From the NCBI GenBank assembly GCA_020636005.1, contig JACJYR010000001.1:2118001-2182000 (forward strand): 64,000 nt of DNA. Reading direction: 5' to 3'. The notes beneath the pieces are model-generated. The model saw only the letters and a program-made list of their open reading frames with translations. It was not told the origin of the DNA and ran no database searches. Shown in pieces: positions 24,577 to 34,417 of this stretch. The stretch comes from Lewinellaceae bacterium (GTDB lineage Bacteria > Bacteroidota > Bacteroidia > Chitinophagales > Saprospiraceae). How positions within the stretch are numbered: the first letter of the stretch is position 1; each line of letters starts with the position of its first letter. The position numbers and the translations under genes were made by a program.

Positions 24577-26424
24577 TTACCCAAACCCCTCCCATTGCTC
24601 CAGCACTTCCATGGCATGGCGGTACCCGGCCTCTACGATTTTATCGTAAGCTTTCCATTCCATCAGGCCGAACTGTCCGAGGCTGGGATGGAAACAGAGG
24701 TCGGCCTGCATGCGTAGTTGCCGGGACTTGTTGTCGCTGTTGAGGGTGGTGGCCTGCACGAGGGTGGCCATCATGGAAGGCAGGTTGTACTTAGGTTTTT
24801 TGAAAAAGCGGTCTTTCAAAATGGCCCAATTGCTGGGCAGGGACTCCAAACCGATGCAGTAGTCCCGCTCGATGTCGAGGTCAACGGCGACGATGCGGCC
24901 AGCGCCCATTTCGCCCATCACGTCTATGGGGAGGTTGTTGAAAATGCCACCGTCAATGAGCAGGTCGCCGTTGTCCACCACCGGCGGGAAGATACCGGGC
25001 AGGGAAATGCTGGCCCGGATAGCCTTTTTCAAGCTGCCCCGGGTGTGTATCTTGGCCTGCGACTTGCTCAGGTTGGTGGAAATGCAGAAGTAGTTGAGCC
25101 ATTGGTCTTCGATGGTGTTTTCACCAAAAACAGCCTGCAACAGCCGGTCGAGTTTCCTGCCCTTCAGCAGGGAAATCAAGGGGAACAGGTTGTAGTCGCC
25201 CAAAGGGGTAGGATTTCCGATAAAGGCCTTGCGGCAAATGCCGTCCACCTCATGGAAGGGTTTGCCCATGGCAATCAGGCCGGCGATGATGCCGCCGATG
25301 CTGGTGCCGCCTGCCACATCCACGGGGAACCCGATTTCTTCCAGCGCCTTGTAGATGCCGATGTGGGCAAATCCTTTTGCGCCGCCACCCGACAGGGCCA
25401 GCCCAATGGCATTGCCCGTGAGCAGCCTGGCCAGCCGTTCCATGTCTTTTTCGGAATGCTCCACGATGTGGTGGTGAAAGCGAAGTTTACGGGGGGCGAG
25501 CCAGGCCTTGGTTGGATAGGGCATCTCCTTCGACCAGGAATGGTGCAGCAGCACCAGCGCCTGGTTGGCGGTCGTAATCTTATGGTCGCCCACCAGGAGC
25601 GCATTTTCAACGGGGCTAAGGACGGGGCCTTCCCCTTCGTTGGCTATCAGCAGGATTTCGTCGGCCTGGCGCAGGCAGCGCTTCGTCCATTCCGTGACGG
25701 CAGGGTCGGCCTCATAGACCATATAATCGTGGGCTGCCTCCTGCTCATCAAGCCAGGCCGTCAGGCGGCGGTAATGGCCAATCTCCGTGGGTGGTGCATA
25801 GGCAATGTCTTCATCGTTGAGCAATTGGCCGACCGCCTTCCCGGTCAGGTGCATGGCCTCCCCGTGCCGGTTCATTTTCCGGAAGAGCAACTGGCTGAAC
25901 TCCTCTATCCGAACGGCCGGCGTCAGGGGTACCAGGGCGATGTTCACCACCTTGAAAGGGTTGCGTTCCAGCATGTTGCGCTGCTTAAGCCTGCCGATGA
26001 TGAGCCGGGTAATATTCATGACCATGGTGGGCGAGCGGGCTATCATCTCCTCGAATGCTTCTTTTGAAATGCCCACCAGGACACTGTCGCGCACAGCCAC
26101 CACGCCGGCACTACGTGGCTCTCCGGTAAAAATGGCCATTTCGCCGACCGTCTCTCCCCGGGCTATTTCGCCGATGACCTTGCTGTTGCCGTCCGGGAGC
26201 CTCACGACTACCTGAAGCCTGCCGCTGATGAGGATAAAAAGGCTGTCGCCCTGGTCGCCCTGATGGAACAGGTGGTGCCCACCCGGCAGCTCTTTCCAGT
26301 TGAGGTAGGGCAAAACGGCAAGGAACAATTCGTCGTCCATCTCGCCGAAAAGCTTTGGGAGGATGCTGCGGAGCCTGTTGAGTTGCAGGTCGTGTCGAGG
26401 TTTGTTCAGTAAAGATTCCAGCAT
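24577..26424 (-). CDS. NTE-type patatin phospholipase with cyclic-nucleotide-binding domain
   Basis: A 615-residue protein. Residues about 20-145 form a cyclic-nucleotide-binding domain whose phosphate-binding cassette is intact (GEMAIFTGEPRSAGV, with the Glu and Arg needed for cAMP or cGMP). A middle region (about 155-330) is unassigned. A patatin-like lipase follows (340-520) with the oxyanion loop SGGGAKGFAHIG, the nucleophile S375 in GTSIGG and the dyad Asp D491 in LIDGG. This is the plan of neuropathy-target-esterase homologues, which hydrolyse membrane lysophospholipids. The intact cassette predicts regulation by cyclic nucleotide; a cyclase gene lies 11 kb away. Confidence 0.9.
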   Translation of the reverse strand: MLESLLNKPRHDLQLNRLRSILPKLFGEMDDELFLAVLPYLNWKELPGGHHLFHQGDQGDSLFILISGRLQVVVRLPDGNSKVIGEIARGETVGEMAIFTGEPRSAGVVAVRDSVLVGISKEAFEEMIARSPTMVMNITRLIIGRLKQRNMLERNPFKVVNIALVPLTPAVRIEEFSQLLFRKMNRHGEAMHLTGKAVGQLLNDEDIAYAPPTEIGHYRRLTAWLDEQEAAHDYMVYEADPAVTEWTKRCLRQADEILLIANEGEGPVLSPVENALLVGDHKITTANQALVLLHHSWSKEMPYPTKAWLAPRKLRFHHHIVEHSEKDMERLARLLTGNAIGLALSGGGAKGFAHIGIYKALEEIGFPVDVAGGTSIGGIIAGLIAMGKPFHEVDGICRKAFIGNPTPLGDYNLFPLISLLKGRKLDRLLQAVFGENTIEDQWLNYFCISTNLSKSQAKIHTRGSLKKAIRASISLPGIFPPVVDNGDLLIDGGIFNNLPIDVMGEMGAGRIVAVDLDIERDYCIGLESLPSNWAILKDRFFKKPKYNLPSMMATLVQATTLNSDNKSRQLRMQADLCFHPSLGQFGLMEWKAYDKIVEAGYRHAMEVLEQWEGFG

Positions 26425-26600
26425 AAGGCAACCAAAAGGATCTGGCTTCAGGAATTGGATGGAAAATTTTCAGGATTCAGGTTGAATCGTTACGTGATAA
26501 TAAGTTGAAACCCCAAATTTTGGTGAAAAATAAGTCAAAGCAGTTTGCTTGCCAAATAAACGGACAGAAATCTTGTGGCCAGACTCTCCCCCTAATCCGC

Positions 26601-26608
26601 TACATTTG
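26601..26608 (+). promoter_or_regulatory. Bacteroidota-type -7 box TACATTTG
   Basis: TACATTTG fits the Bacteroidota -7 consensus TAnnTTTG and lies 17 bases before the methyltransferase start codon. An upstream TTG near 26573 could serve as the -33 element. The transcript leader would be only about ten bases. Confidence 0.45.
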
Positions 26609-26625
26609 GCCAACAGAATCTATCC

Positions 26626-27513
26626 ATGAAGAATTTGCTCCCGCAAAAAATAACAGGCAGGCAAATAGCGAAGGCACTCTCCGGCGCGAAAGCGAGCGCA
26701 AACAAGCTGCTGCCCCAATCCGGCCAGCGGCGGGCCTTGCAGTTGCCCATTCCCCAGACGCCGTTCGATCACTACCGGCGCAGAAAGTTGGTGAAACTAC
26801 TGCGCTTCAATGAGCTTGTGCCCTACCGTTCCGTACTGGAAGTTGGCTGCGGCATCGGCGACCTCCTCCTCGAAATCCACAAATACCAGCCCCGTGAGTT
26901 GTACGGAGTGGACGGCTCAAAGGAAGACATTGAACTGGCCCGCCAATACCTCGAAAACGTGGCGGTGGATATCTCCGTTGCCAATGCCAGGAGCCTGCCG
27001 TTTCCCGAGAAAGCCTTCGACGTGGTGTTCGTCATGTTTGAGCTACAACATATTTTGGATGAAAACCAAATGCAGCGGGTCGTGCAGGAGGCTTGCAGGG
27101 TGAGCCGCCAGTGGGTGGTGTTGGTGGAAGACACCGCCCCCACCGCCATGAAAAAACGCGGCTACATCCGACGCCCGGTGGGCGAGTACAAGGACGCTTT
27201 CAGAAAAGAAAAATTCCACCTGCGGCGAGCAGAGATGATGGACATTGCGGCAAGCAAGTACATCTTCACGGGCGGCAGCAACCCCTGGCACTGGATACGT
27301 TGGCTTTTCAGCCCGCTCCTCTACCTGATGGGGTTCCCACAGTCGCTGATGAAACCACCGACCGGGGAGAACGAGCTGCCGACTTCCAGGTTGGCCCTGT
27401 TCCTGCAAAAGCTCTCGCTGCCACTTGTAACGGGCCTGGACGACATCGTTAAAACAGGCGTTGGGACAACCGTGATGCGGTTTGAGCGGGAGCGGTTGTT
27501 CGGGAGGGGGTAG
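26626..27513 (+). CDS. Class I SAM-dependent methyltransferase
   Basis: A 295-residue methyltransferase. The SAM-binding motif I is VLEVGCGIGDLLLEIHKY near residues 68-85, with the acidic residue after strand 2 in LYGVDGSKEDIELA, then SLPFPEKAFDVVFVMFEL (motif post-II/III). This is the methyltransferase-11 class that acts on small molecules or lipids; the substrate is unknown. The basic N-terminal 40 residues and the C-terminal hydrophobic WHWIRWLFSPLLYLMGF segment suggest attachment to membrane or to a lipid substrate. The M14 peptidase gene begins 48 bases downstream, so co-transcription is likely. Confidence 0.8.
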   Translation: MKNLLPQKITGRQIAKALSGAKASANKLLPQSGQRRALQLPIPQTPFDHYRRRKLVKLLRFNELVPYRSVLEVGCGIGDLLLEIHKYQPRELYGVDGSKEDIELARQYLENVAVDISVANARSLPFPEKAFDVVFVMFELQHILDENQMQRVVQEACRVSRQWVVLVEDTAPTAMKKRGYIRRPVGEYKDAFRKEKFHLRRAEMMDIAASKYIFTGGSNPWHWIRWLFSPLLYLMGFPQSLMKPPTGENELPTSRLALFLQKLSLPLVTGLDDIVKTGVGTTVMRFERERLFGRG

Positions 27514-27561
27514 TCGCCTACTTTTTTTAATTTAGCCGCTTATCACTTCAAACGGACAACC

Positions 27562-30144
27562 ATGCGGCTTTTTATCTTCCTTTCCTTTTTCTTTTTGTTG
27601 CAAAAATCATCCGCCCAAAAGCAACCCCTCACCTACTACCTTCCCGACATCAAGTACGACCCTGCCATCCCCACCCCCGAACAGCTCTTCGGGTTTCAAA
27701 TCGGGGAATGGCACCTGAGCCACGACCAATTGCTTTCTTATTACCGCCTTTTGGATTTGGCCTCCGAAAGGGTCACTCTGCACGAATACGCCCGCAGCCA
27801 CGAGCAACGGCCATTGATCTACCTGACGATTACGTCCGGGGAAAACCACCTCAACCTGCAAAGTATCCAGCGGGAACATGCCCTGCTTTGCGATCCGGCA
27901 CAATCGGGCAAGCTGGACATATCGAAAATGCCCGTTGTCATTTACCAGGGATTCAGTATCCACGGCAACGAGCCGAGCGGGGCCAATGCAGCCCCGCTGG
28001 TGGCCTACTACCTGGCGGCGGGGCAAAGCGACGAGGTGAAAAATTTAGTTTCCAATTCGGTCGTCATTTTTGATCCGGCCTTCAACCCCGATGGGCTGCA
28101 GCGCTTTTCCTCCTGGGTTAACATGCACAAAAACCAGCACCTGACCGACGACAGCGCCGACCGGGAATACAACGAAGCCTGGCCCGGCGGGCGCACCAAC
28201 CACTACTGGTTCGACCTGAACCGCGACTGGTTGCCAGGGCAGCAGCCGGAAAGCATCGGGCGCATTGAAACCTTCCAGGCCTGGAAGCCCAACATCCTCA
28301 CCGACCACCACGAAATGGGCAGCCACTCCACCTTCTTTTTCATGCCGGGCATCCAGAGCCGGGTGAACCCCCTCACGCCAAAAATGAACCAGGAACTGAC
28401 CTTTAAAATCGGGGAATACCATGCAGCGGCACTGGACGAGATTGGGTCGCTTTATTACACGGAAGAGAGCTACGATGATTTTTATTACGGCAAAGGCTCC
28501 ACTTTCCCGGATGCTCAGGGCTGCATCGGCATCCTGTTCGAGCAGGCCAGCAGCCGCGGGCACCTGCGCAAAACTGAGAATGGGCCGCTGTCTTTTCCAT
28601 TCACCATCAGGAACCAGGTCGCTACGGCCCTTTCTACCCAAAAAGCTGCCATCGCCATGCGGACGGAGCTGCTGGAATATCAACGTGATTTTTATAAAAA
28701 TGCACTCGAAGCAGCCCGCCGCGACGGGCGGAAGGCTTTTATCGTGGGTGAAAAGTACGACCGGGCCAGGTTGCTGAGGTTTGTTGAAATGGTGAAACGG
28801 CAGGACATCCAGGTGTTCGAACTTGCTGCCAAAACCCACATTGGCCTTACCGGTTTCGAGCCGGGCAGGGCCTTCGTCATTCCACTGGAGCAGCCGCAGC
28901 GGAACCTGATCCTCGGCATGTTCCAACGGGATACTGCTTTCACCGACAGCATTTTCTATGACATCAGCGCCTGGACGATGCCGCTTGCGTTCAACCTGGA
29001 ATATGAGCTGGTTTCAGGAAAAGATTTTTCAAAAAACCTGTTGGGAAAAGCGGTTGGGAAAGTGGAACTGCCGACGGGCAATGTTTTGGCCGACACCACC
29101 GATTATGCTTTTGCTTTCGAATGGGACGAATATTACGCCCCCGCTGCGCTCTTCCATATTTTAAAAAGTGGCATCCGGGCCAAGGTGGCTTCAAAGCCAT
29201 TTATAGGCAAGATCGACGGAGGGCAGCGGTCTTTCAATTATGGCAGCATCGTCATACCAACCCAAAACCAGAACAAGCCAAGCGCCCAATTGCTCGGCAT
29301 TTTAAAGGAAGCAGCGGCGTTGGGCCACCTGGATATTTATGGACTGACATCCGGGCTTACAGCGCAAGGCATTGACATAGGCAGCAATGCCATGGAACCG
29401 CTTTCCCTGCCAAGGGTCCTGTTGGTAGTGGGGGAAGGCATCAATCCCTACGACGCCGGAGAGGTATGGCACCTGCTCGATACGAGGTACGGAATGCCCG
29501 TAGTCAAAGTACAAGCCGACCAGCTTGATGGCGACCTGCTGAATCGTTTTAATGTTGTTGTCCTGCCGGGAGGTGCCTACAACCAATTGGGCCATGACCC
29601 GCTCCGCAACTGGCTCAATGCCGGCGGTACGCTTATCGCCCTTGAAAGTGCCGTCAAATGGCTGGACGGCAAGTCCCTGGCCAACGTGGCCTATAAAAAG
29701 CAAAACGATATTGAAGGGGCAGCGAAACAACGGCCTTATGACATGGCCCCCCTGGACAACGGGGCCAAAGAATTGACAGGCGCTATCTTTGAAGGAAAGC
29801 TCGACTTGACCCACCCGCTAGCCTACGGGTACAGGCGCGAGGTCCTGCCGGTTTTCCGCAGCTCCAATGAGTTCCTGGAACCTGCCATCAGTTCGTATGC
29901 CATGCCGCTTTACTATGCTGGCGAACCGCTGCTATCGGGATATATGCACAAGGATTTCGATAAAATTGCGCCTGGCAGTGCTGCCATCATCGTCAGTGGG
30001 CAAGGGAGGGGCAAGGTCATCTGCCTTGCTGACAATACCAATTTCCGGGCATTTTGGTATGGTACGAACAAGCTTTTGGCCAATGCGATCTTCTTTGGGA
30101 AGACCATTTCCAGTGAGGCCGTGGAAGGCTCCCGGAAAAAATAG
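27562..30144 (+). CDS. Secreted M14-family zinc carboxypeptidase
   Basis: An 860-residue secreted metallopeptidase. A signal peptide (1-19) is followed by an M14 domain (about 45-350) with the zinc ligands H134 and E137 in SIHGNEPSG, a third His in TDHHEMG (H249/H250), and the catalytic Glu E327 in GILFEQASSRG. The long C-terminal part (about 370-860) includes a glutamine-amidotransferase-like fold near 620-700 (VVGEGINPYDAGEV; VVLPGGAYNQLG), as seen in other large Bacteroidota M14 peptidases. It should trim amino acids from peptides in the periplasm or outside. Zinc-ligand spacing fits the family. It follows the methyltransferase gene closely. Confidence 0.88.
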   Translation: MRLFIFLSFFFLLQKSSAQKQPLTYYLPDIKYDPAIPTPEQLFGFQIGEWHLSHDQLLSYYRLLDLASERVTLHEYARSHEQRPLIYLTITSGENHLNLQSIQREHALLCDPAQSGKLDISKMPVVIYQGFSIHGNEPSGANAAPLVAYYLAAGQSDEVKNLVSNSVVIFDPAFNPDGLQRFSSWVNMHKNQHLTDDSADREYNEAWPGGRTNHYWFDLNRDWLPGQQPESIGRIETFQAWKPNILTDHHEMGSHSTFFFMPGIQSRVNPLTPKMNQELTFKIGEYHAAALDEIGSLYYTEESYDDFYYGKGSTFPDAQGCIGILFEQASSRGHLRKTENGPLSFPFTIRNQVATALSTQKAAIAMRTELLEYQRDFYKNALEAARRDGRKAFIVGEKYDRARLLRFVEMVKRQDIQVFELAAKTHIGLTGFEPGRAFVIPLEQPQRNLILGMFQRDTAFTDSIFYDISAWTMPLAFNLEYELVSGKDFSKNLLGKAVGKVELPTGNVLADTTDYAFAFEWDEYYAPAALFHILKSGIRAKVASKPFIGKIDGGQRSFNYGSIVIPTQNQNKPSAQLLGILKEAAALGHLDIYGLTSGLTAQGIDIGSNAMEPLSLPRVLLVVGEGINPYDAGEVWHLLDTRYGMPVVKVQADQLDGDLLNRFNVVVLPGGAYNQLGHDPLRNWLNAGGTLIALESAVKWLDGKSLANVAYKKQNDIEGAAKQRPYDMAPLDNGAKELTGAIFEGKLDLTHPLAYGYRREVLPVFRSSNEFLEPAISSYAMPLYYAGEPLLSGYMHKDFDKIAPGSAAIIVSGQGRGKVICLADNTNFRAFWYGTNKLLANAIFFGKTISSEAVEGSRKK

Positions 30145-30320
30145 GAGCCTCTTGGTATTTATCTTATGCTAGATAAATTGACTGCGTACCCTACTCTTAT
30201 TATGGATTTTCAAGATGGGCATTCCATCTTATTTTTAGAAAAAAAATTTAAAACTGCTTGATAAATTTGAAGGCGAAACTATCTTTGGCCGCACATTCCA
30301 TAAATCAGCCACACCTGCTT

Positions 30321-30635
30321 ATGAACACAAAAAATCTTCCCTGCCTGGACAGCCTCCAGGTTGACCGAGTCGCCCAGATACTCTATGCGTACACCCATCC
30401 TTTCCGTTACGACATTATTACCTTCCTGCTAGGCCACGGAAGGCTGCCATTGGGCGAACTCGCATCCTATCTCGGCGAAGACGAAGCGTATGTGTCTGAC
30501 CACATCAGCCTGCTTTTCCTGAACGACCTGGTACTACTGGAAGATTCGCCGGACGGTTTTTGGGTCGAAGCCAACGAAAACCGTTTGATTGCGATAAAAA
30601 ACAGCATTGGCACCTTTCTATCTAAGTACCGATGA
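30321..30635 (+). CDS. ArsR-like winged-helix regulator
   Basis: A 104-residue DNA-binding protein with the ArsR-type winged-helix pattern: an N-terminal helix (LDSLQVDRVAQILYAYTHPF), a turn, then LPLGELASYLGEDEAYVSDHISLLFLNDLVLLED, in which the recognition helix and wing can be placed. No metal-binding cysteines are present, so it is not an obvious metal sensor. I chose the ATG at 30321; the frame also opens at a TTG at 30258. Its stop codon falls at the start of the dispersed terminator repeat. It stands 177 bases after the M14 peptidase gene; its targets are unknown. Confidence 0.68.
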   Translation: MNTKNLPCLDSLQVDRVAQILYAYTHPFRYDIITFLLGHGRLPLGELASYLGEDEAYVSDHISLLFLNDLVLLEDSPDGFWVEANENRLIAIKNSIGTFLSKYR

Positions 30636-30738
30636 AAAAATAACTTCGCTATTTTGATTTTGAAACCCCAGTACTGGAAGGTTTTTTTTAAAATAATCCC
30701 GATGTGAAATCGGGATTATTTTTCCTTCGATCCTAAAT
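30630..30738. repeat. Dispersed 108-base repeat with double hairpin, copy 2
   Basis: Second copy of the repeat at 23389-23496. Includes AAACCCC...GGTTT and the AATCCCGAT/ATCGGGATT hairpin with a following T-run. It overlaps the stop codon of the ArsR-like gene and faces the convergent fabG gene, so it can act as a two-way terminator. The 184 bases between it and fabG hold no visible gene. Confidence 0.78.
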
Positions 30739-30922
30739 AGGGATTGCCTTGCCCATCATCCATTTATTGGATCTGAAAAAATGGCCACCCGTCAATGCAG
30801 GCAGCTATAAAGGCAGCAAAGCGGAGGGTTCGGACTCTTGATGCCCGGTATGCCGGTTTTGGTTCTATCCTGCAAAACAGAGGCAAGCTGAAACGGAAAA
30901 CCTATCGGTTGGCCTTTACTTT

Positions 30923-31672
30923 TCAGCAACTCAATGCGCCGCAGACGCTGACAGTCTGTCCTGAAACATAGGCCGACATATCGGATCCCAGAAAAACGCA
31001 CACATCGGCCACTTCTTCTCCCTTCCCAAAGCGCTTCAACGGGATATTGGCCAAATAACTTTCCTTTGTCTTGTCGTCCAGGGCCTCCGTCATTTCCGTT
31101 TCTATGAAACCAGGAGCAACCGCATTGCACCGGATGTTGCGGGAGCCTACCTCCTTGGCGATTGATTTTGTGAAACCAAAAACCCCGGCCTTCGACGCAG
31201 CGTAGTTTGCCTGCCCGGCGTTGCCGCCCACGCCCACAATCGAGCTGATGTTGATGATGGAGCCGCCTTTGGCCTTCAGCATGGGCCGGAGGGTGTGCTT
31301 GGTCAGGTTGAAAATGGATTTCAGGTTGGTGTTGATGACCTGATCCCATTGTTCTTCGGTCATGCGGAGCATCAGGTTGTCGCGGGTGATACCGGCGTTG
31401 TTCACCAGAACATCAACGGTGCCGAATTCTTTGAGCACATCGGCCACCAATTGCTCAGCCTGCGCATAATTGCTGGCATCTGATCGGTAGGCCCGGACTT
31501 TTACACCATGAGCAGATGAAAGTTCTGCCGCCAGGGCATTGGCTTTTTCTTCTGACGAGAGGAAGGTGAACGCAACATGGGCGCCTTCTGCCGCAAATTT
31601 TTTGACAATGGCCGCCCCAATTCCCCTGGAGCCGCCCGTAACTATGGCCGTTTTATCCTGTAGTAAGTTCAT
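30923..31672 (-). CDS. fabG: 3-oxoacyl-[acyl-carrier-protein] reductase
   Basis: A 249-residue short-chain dehydrogenase. The NADP-binding TGGSRGIG starts at residue 13, the structural NNAG follows in VLVNNAGITRDNLMLRM, and the catalytic Ser-Tyr-Lys triad is present (NISSIVG; ANYAASKAG). The IRCNAVAPGFIETEMT stretch is typical of FabG, which reduces 3-oxoacyl-ACP in fatty acid elongation. The C terminus (VCGALSC) differs from the more usual GGM ending, a mild oddity. No other fatty-acid genes are adjacent; the next gene upstream on the same strand is an MBL hydrolase. Confidence 0.9.
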   Translation of the reverse strand: MNLLQDKTAIVTGGSRGIGAAIVKKFAAEGAHVAFTFLSSEEKANALAAELSSAHGVKVRAYRSDASNYAQAEQLVADVLKEFGTVDVLVNNAGITRDNLMLRMTEEQWDQVINTNLKSIFNLTKHTLRPMLKAKGGSIINISSIVGVGGNAGQANYAASKAGVFGFTKSIAKEVGSRNIRCNAVAPGFIETEMTEALDDKTKESYLANIPLKRFGKGEEVADVCVFLGSDMSAYVSGQTVSVCGALSC

Positions 31673-31813
31673 AATGGTTGTTAGTTGTGTTAATGATCGA
31701 AGGAAAAATAAAATGACAAGTTATTATTCACTCGTTACTAAAAACAGATAACAGTTCTTGGGCTTTAGGTAAATGTAATCGTATAAATTGGAGGCGAAGG
31801 TAATCCAAAACCG

Positions 31814-32608
31814 TTAAACCCAGATTTCCAGGCCATCGTAAGCCAGGGAAACATGGGGGGGTAATTTTTTAGAAACTTCTCCGTGAAGCCCCATGCGATG
31901 GCTTGCGTGTATCAAATAAGTATGGCCGGGCGACAGGTCTTCTATCATGGCCAAAGCTTCGCTTAAATTGAGGTGCGAGTGGTGCTCGCTATGGTGCAGG
32001 GCATTCAGTACCAATACCTGAGTGCCCCTTATCTTTGTCCGCTCGGTTTCTTCGATCGTTTTTACATCCGTAAGGTAAGTAAAATCGCCCACCCTGAAAC
32101 CAAGTATTGGCAGGTTTCCATGCATCACTTCTATAGGAGTAAAATAGATGCCTTCCACTTGAAATGGATGTTTTTTTGATATTGTTTTAAGCGAGATCAT
32201 GGGTGCGCCGGGATATGGGTTTTCCTCAAAAATATAGGCGAATCTTTTTTTCAAATCCGTTTGCACATCCAGCGTGGCGTAGAGCGGCATATTGGTTAAC
32301 TCCTTGAAGTTAAATGGCCTTACATCGTCCAGGCCGGCTACGTGATCGTTGTGGGAATGGGTTAAGAGCACTGCTTTCAAGTCTTTCACGCCTGCCCTCA
32401 GCATCTGTTGGCGGAAGTCAGGCCCCGTGTCAATAACTATGTTCACGCTGCCCGAACTGATTAATAAGGATGTACGCAGCCGTTTGTCCTTCGAGTCGCA
32501 GGAAGAACACACTTCGCAATCGCAGCCGATAATGGGAACGCCCTGCGAGGTACCTGTGCCAAGGAAAGTAATTTTAAGCGGCTTTTTTTCTAAATTATTG
32601 GTTTTCAA
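31814..32608 (-). CDS. MBL-fold metallohydrolase, PhnP-like
   Basis: A 264-residue metallo-beta-lactamase-fold protein. It starts with FLGTGTSQGVPIIGCDCEVC, the usual opening of the PhnP/phosphodiesterase branch, with cysteines that may bind a structural zinc. The dinuclear metal motif is HSHNDHVAG, and further ligands appear as an Asp in TYLTDVKTIEE and a late His in YLIHASHRMG. Members hydrolyse phosphodiester or cyclic phosphate bonds; the substrate here cannot be assigned, and no phosphonate genes are near. It lies 141 bases from fabG on the same strand. Confidence 0.83.
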   Translation of the reverse strand: MKTNNLEKKPLKITFLGTGTSQGVPIIGCDCEVCSSCDSKDKRLRTSLLISSGSVNIVIDTGPDFRQQMLRAGVKDLKAVLLTHSHNDHVAGLDDVRPFNFKELTNMPLYATLDVQTDLKKRFAYIFEENPYPGAPMISLKTISKKHPFQVEGIYFTPIEVMHGNLPILGFRVGDFTYLTDVKTIEETERTKIRGTQVLVLNALHHSEHHSHLNLSEALAMIEDLSPGHTYLIHASHRMGLHGEVSKKLPPHVSLAYDGLEIWV

Positions 32609-32716
32609 CAGGTTGAGAGTTCATATTTAAAAATTGACTATATGGCTGCCATTTAACAATTGCAAATATGGGGTGTTTTGCTGTTTTCAGCTTCCCGTGG
32701 CGAAAAGAACAGAAAA

Positions 32717-34234
32717 TTAACCCTTCAATGTTGACAGTACAAATCCCCATAGGGTTTCATAAGGGATAAATTCGATTTCACCGCCTTGGTTGGCTACTTC
32801 AAGGGGCACCTCCTTTAGCCGCCCGACATACTTGGCTGCCCTACGCCCAACGGCTTTTTTGTTGAAATAGCCTTTTGGGATTTGCAGCATCATGTGGATA
32901 AAACAATTGCTGCGGTATGTTTCATCCTTGCGCAGATATCTATGGGAATACATTTCAAGCGCATGGAGCCTGTCCGTAAATTCTTCATATTTTTTTTGCT
33001 GCACTAAAAACAGCAACTGGATAATGAGCAGGGAGATATTGCCCCCGCGTTTATCCTTGGAGAATTCGGGCACTTCATTGAGGAATTTTGACAAGCGGAA
33101 TTTGCCCATATCTTCGAGCGTTTTCAAAGAAGGAGAAATTTTTTGGATGGCAATTAAGTAGTGGAAATAAGCTTCATGTATGGCCCATTGTTCCTTATAA
33201 TGGCTGGGAAGGCGGTTGAATCCGGGCAGGGAATATGCGTGTACATATACTTCCAACGCTTTTTGATATTCCCCCGAATGATAGTATAGTAATAACTGAT
33301 AATCTGTAACAATATACCAATTGAGATCGCCTTTTTCTGGTAAGGAAAAACAATCATTGACTGCGACTTCACCCGCTGCGTATTTACCAAGCTGAATATT
33401 GCAACTGATGGCCTTTATTAAAAATGTTAACAAGTAGGATTTCTGGATATGCTTTTGTTTTTGTTTCAACAATAGGATGGCCTGGTTGCATATTTCCAGC
33501 GTTTTAGCATAATCATTAGCTATCTGGTATCTCATGGCCATCACTGTATAGGCGAGGGAAATAAACCTTTGTGTATTGACCTTCCCTATATATTCTGCTA
33601 TAATTGAAGAAAAAGAAATAGCCGTCTCCACGAGGTTGATCTTGGATGCCCTGGATTTAACAAAATGGCTTGAAAGGGAAAGGTAATATTCTTCCGCCAA
33701 CAGCTCTAACCTGAGAATTTCAGTTTGTTTGTTCAGGAGATCATTGTAAATATGGAATTTTTTTTGGTTTCCCAGTAAGTTTCCGTAGTAATACCTTAAT
33801 TCCTTTAATAGGTTGACTGATAAATCTGTAAATTCATATTCTATTGCTTTTTTGAGCATTTTTTCGGCCAGTGGCAAGGCCATATATCCACCTCCCCGGC
33901 CAATCATTACCTTAAATATAGCAAATTCTTTATAGCAGTCGTAATAAGCCTTTTGATAGTCGTTAAAGCCCTGCTGCTTGGTATCAATAAAAAGTATGGT
34001 GTTCAACAAGCGTTGATGGAGTCTCCTTTTTAGCTTCTGGAAATTTGCTTTCTGGTTTTTGCTGGCTGGATATAGATGAGCGGCAGCTTCGTCGTCGTCT
34101 ATGAATCGTTCTGATAGAATCCCTTCGTACAATTTTTGCATCTTACTGGAATAGTTGCCCGGGTTGCCAATGATCTCAATTCTTTTTGGCGCATTGCCAG
34201 CCACCAATTGAACCAAACCTTTCAAGTCTTCCAT
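32717..34234 (-). CDS. Hypothetical all-helical, TPR-like protein
   Basis: A 505-residue protein with no signal peptide and no membrane helix, predicted to be helical throughout. Repeated pairs such as LPLAEKMLKKAIEYEFTDLS, KTLEICNQAILLLKQKQKHI and EYQKALEVYVHAYSLPGF suggest degenerate TPR units, but no catalytic domain or DNA-binding region is seen. I do not recognise a named family. Codon use is AT-richer than the neighbours, similar to the gene-free region upstream of it. It ends 108 bases from the MBL hydrolase gene. A scaffold or regulatory role is only a guess. Confidence 0.55.
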   Translation of the reverse strand: MEDLKGLVQLVAGNAPKRIEIIGNPGNYSSKMQKLYEGILSERFIDDDEAAAHLYPASKNQKANFQKLKRRLHQRLLNTILFIDTKQQGFNDYQKAYYDCYKEFAIFKVMIGRGGGYMALPLAEKMLKKAIEYEFTDLSVNLLKELRYYYGNLLGNQKKFHIYNDLLNKQTEILRLELLAEEYYLSLSSHFVKSRASKINLVETAISFSSIIAEYIGKVNTQRFISLAYTVMAMRYQIANDYAKTLEICNQAILLLKQKQKHIQKSYLLTFLIKAISCNIQLGKYAAGEVAVNDCFSLPEKGDLNWYIVTDYQLLLYYHSGEYQKALEVYVHAYSLPGFNRLPSHYKEQWAIHEAYFHYLIAIQKISPSLKTLEDMGKFRLSKFLNEVPEFSKDKRGGNISLLIIQLLFLVQQKKYEEFTDRLHALEMYSHRYLRKDETYRSNCFIHMMLQIPKGYFNKKAVGRRAAKYVGRLKEVPLEVANQGGEIEFIPYETLWGFVLSTLKG

Positions 34235-34417
34235 AGATCAAATTAGGTATTTTGAACATTCATTTTTAATATAATATAAAATATTAATTTTAAAGAGGTT
34301 GTTCAATTTTTCAACTATTTACATATCAAGCAGTAACATATACGAACCTTGAAAAGTGAAGGTGAATTGGTGGGTGCTATAAAGGGAAAATGTAGGCAAA
34401 TCCCTTATTCCAGCAAG

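Noticed and set aside
24718..26067. A 449-codon plus-strand open frame opposite the patatin gene.
   Set aside because: Antisense shadow; the patatin on the other strand has complete catalytic motifs.
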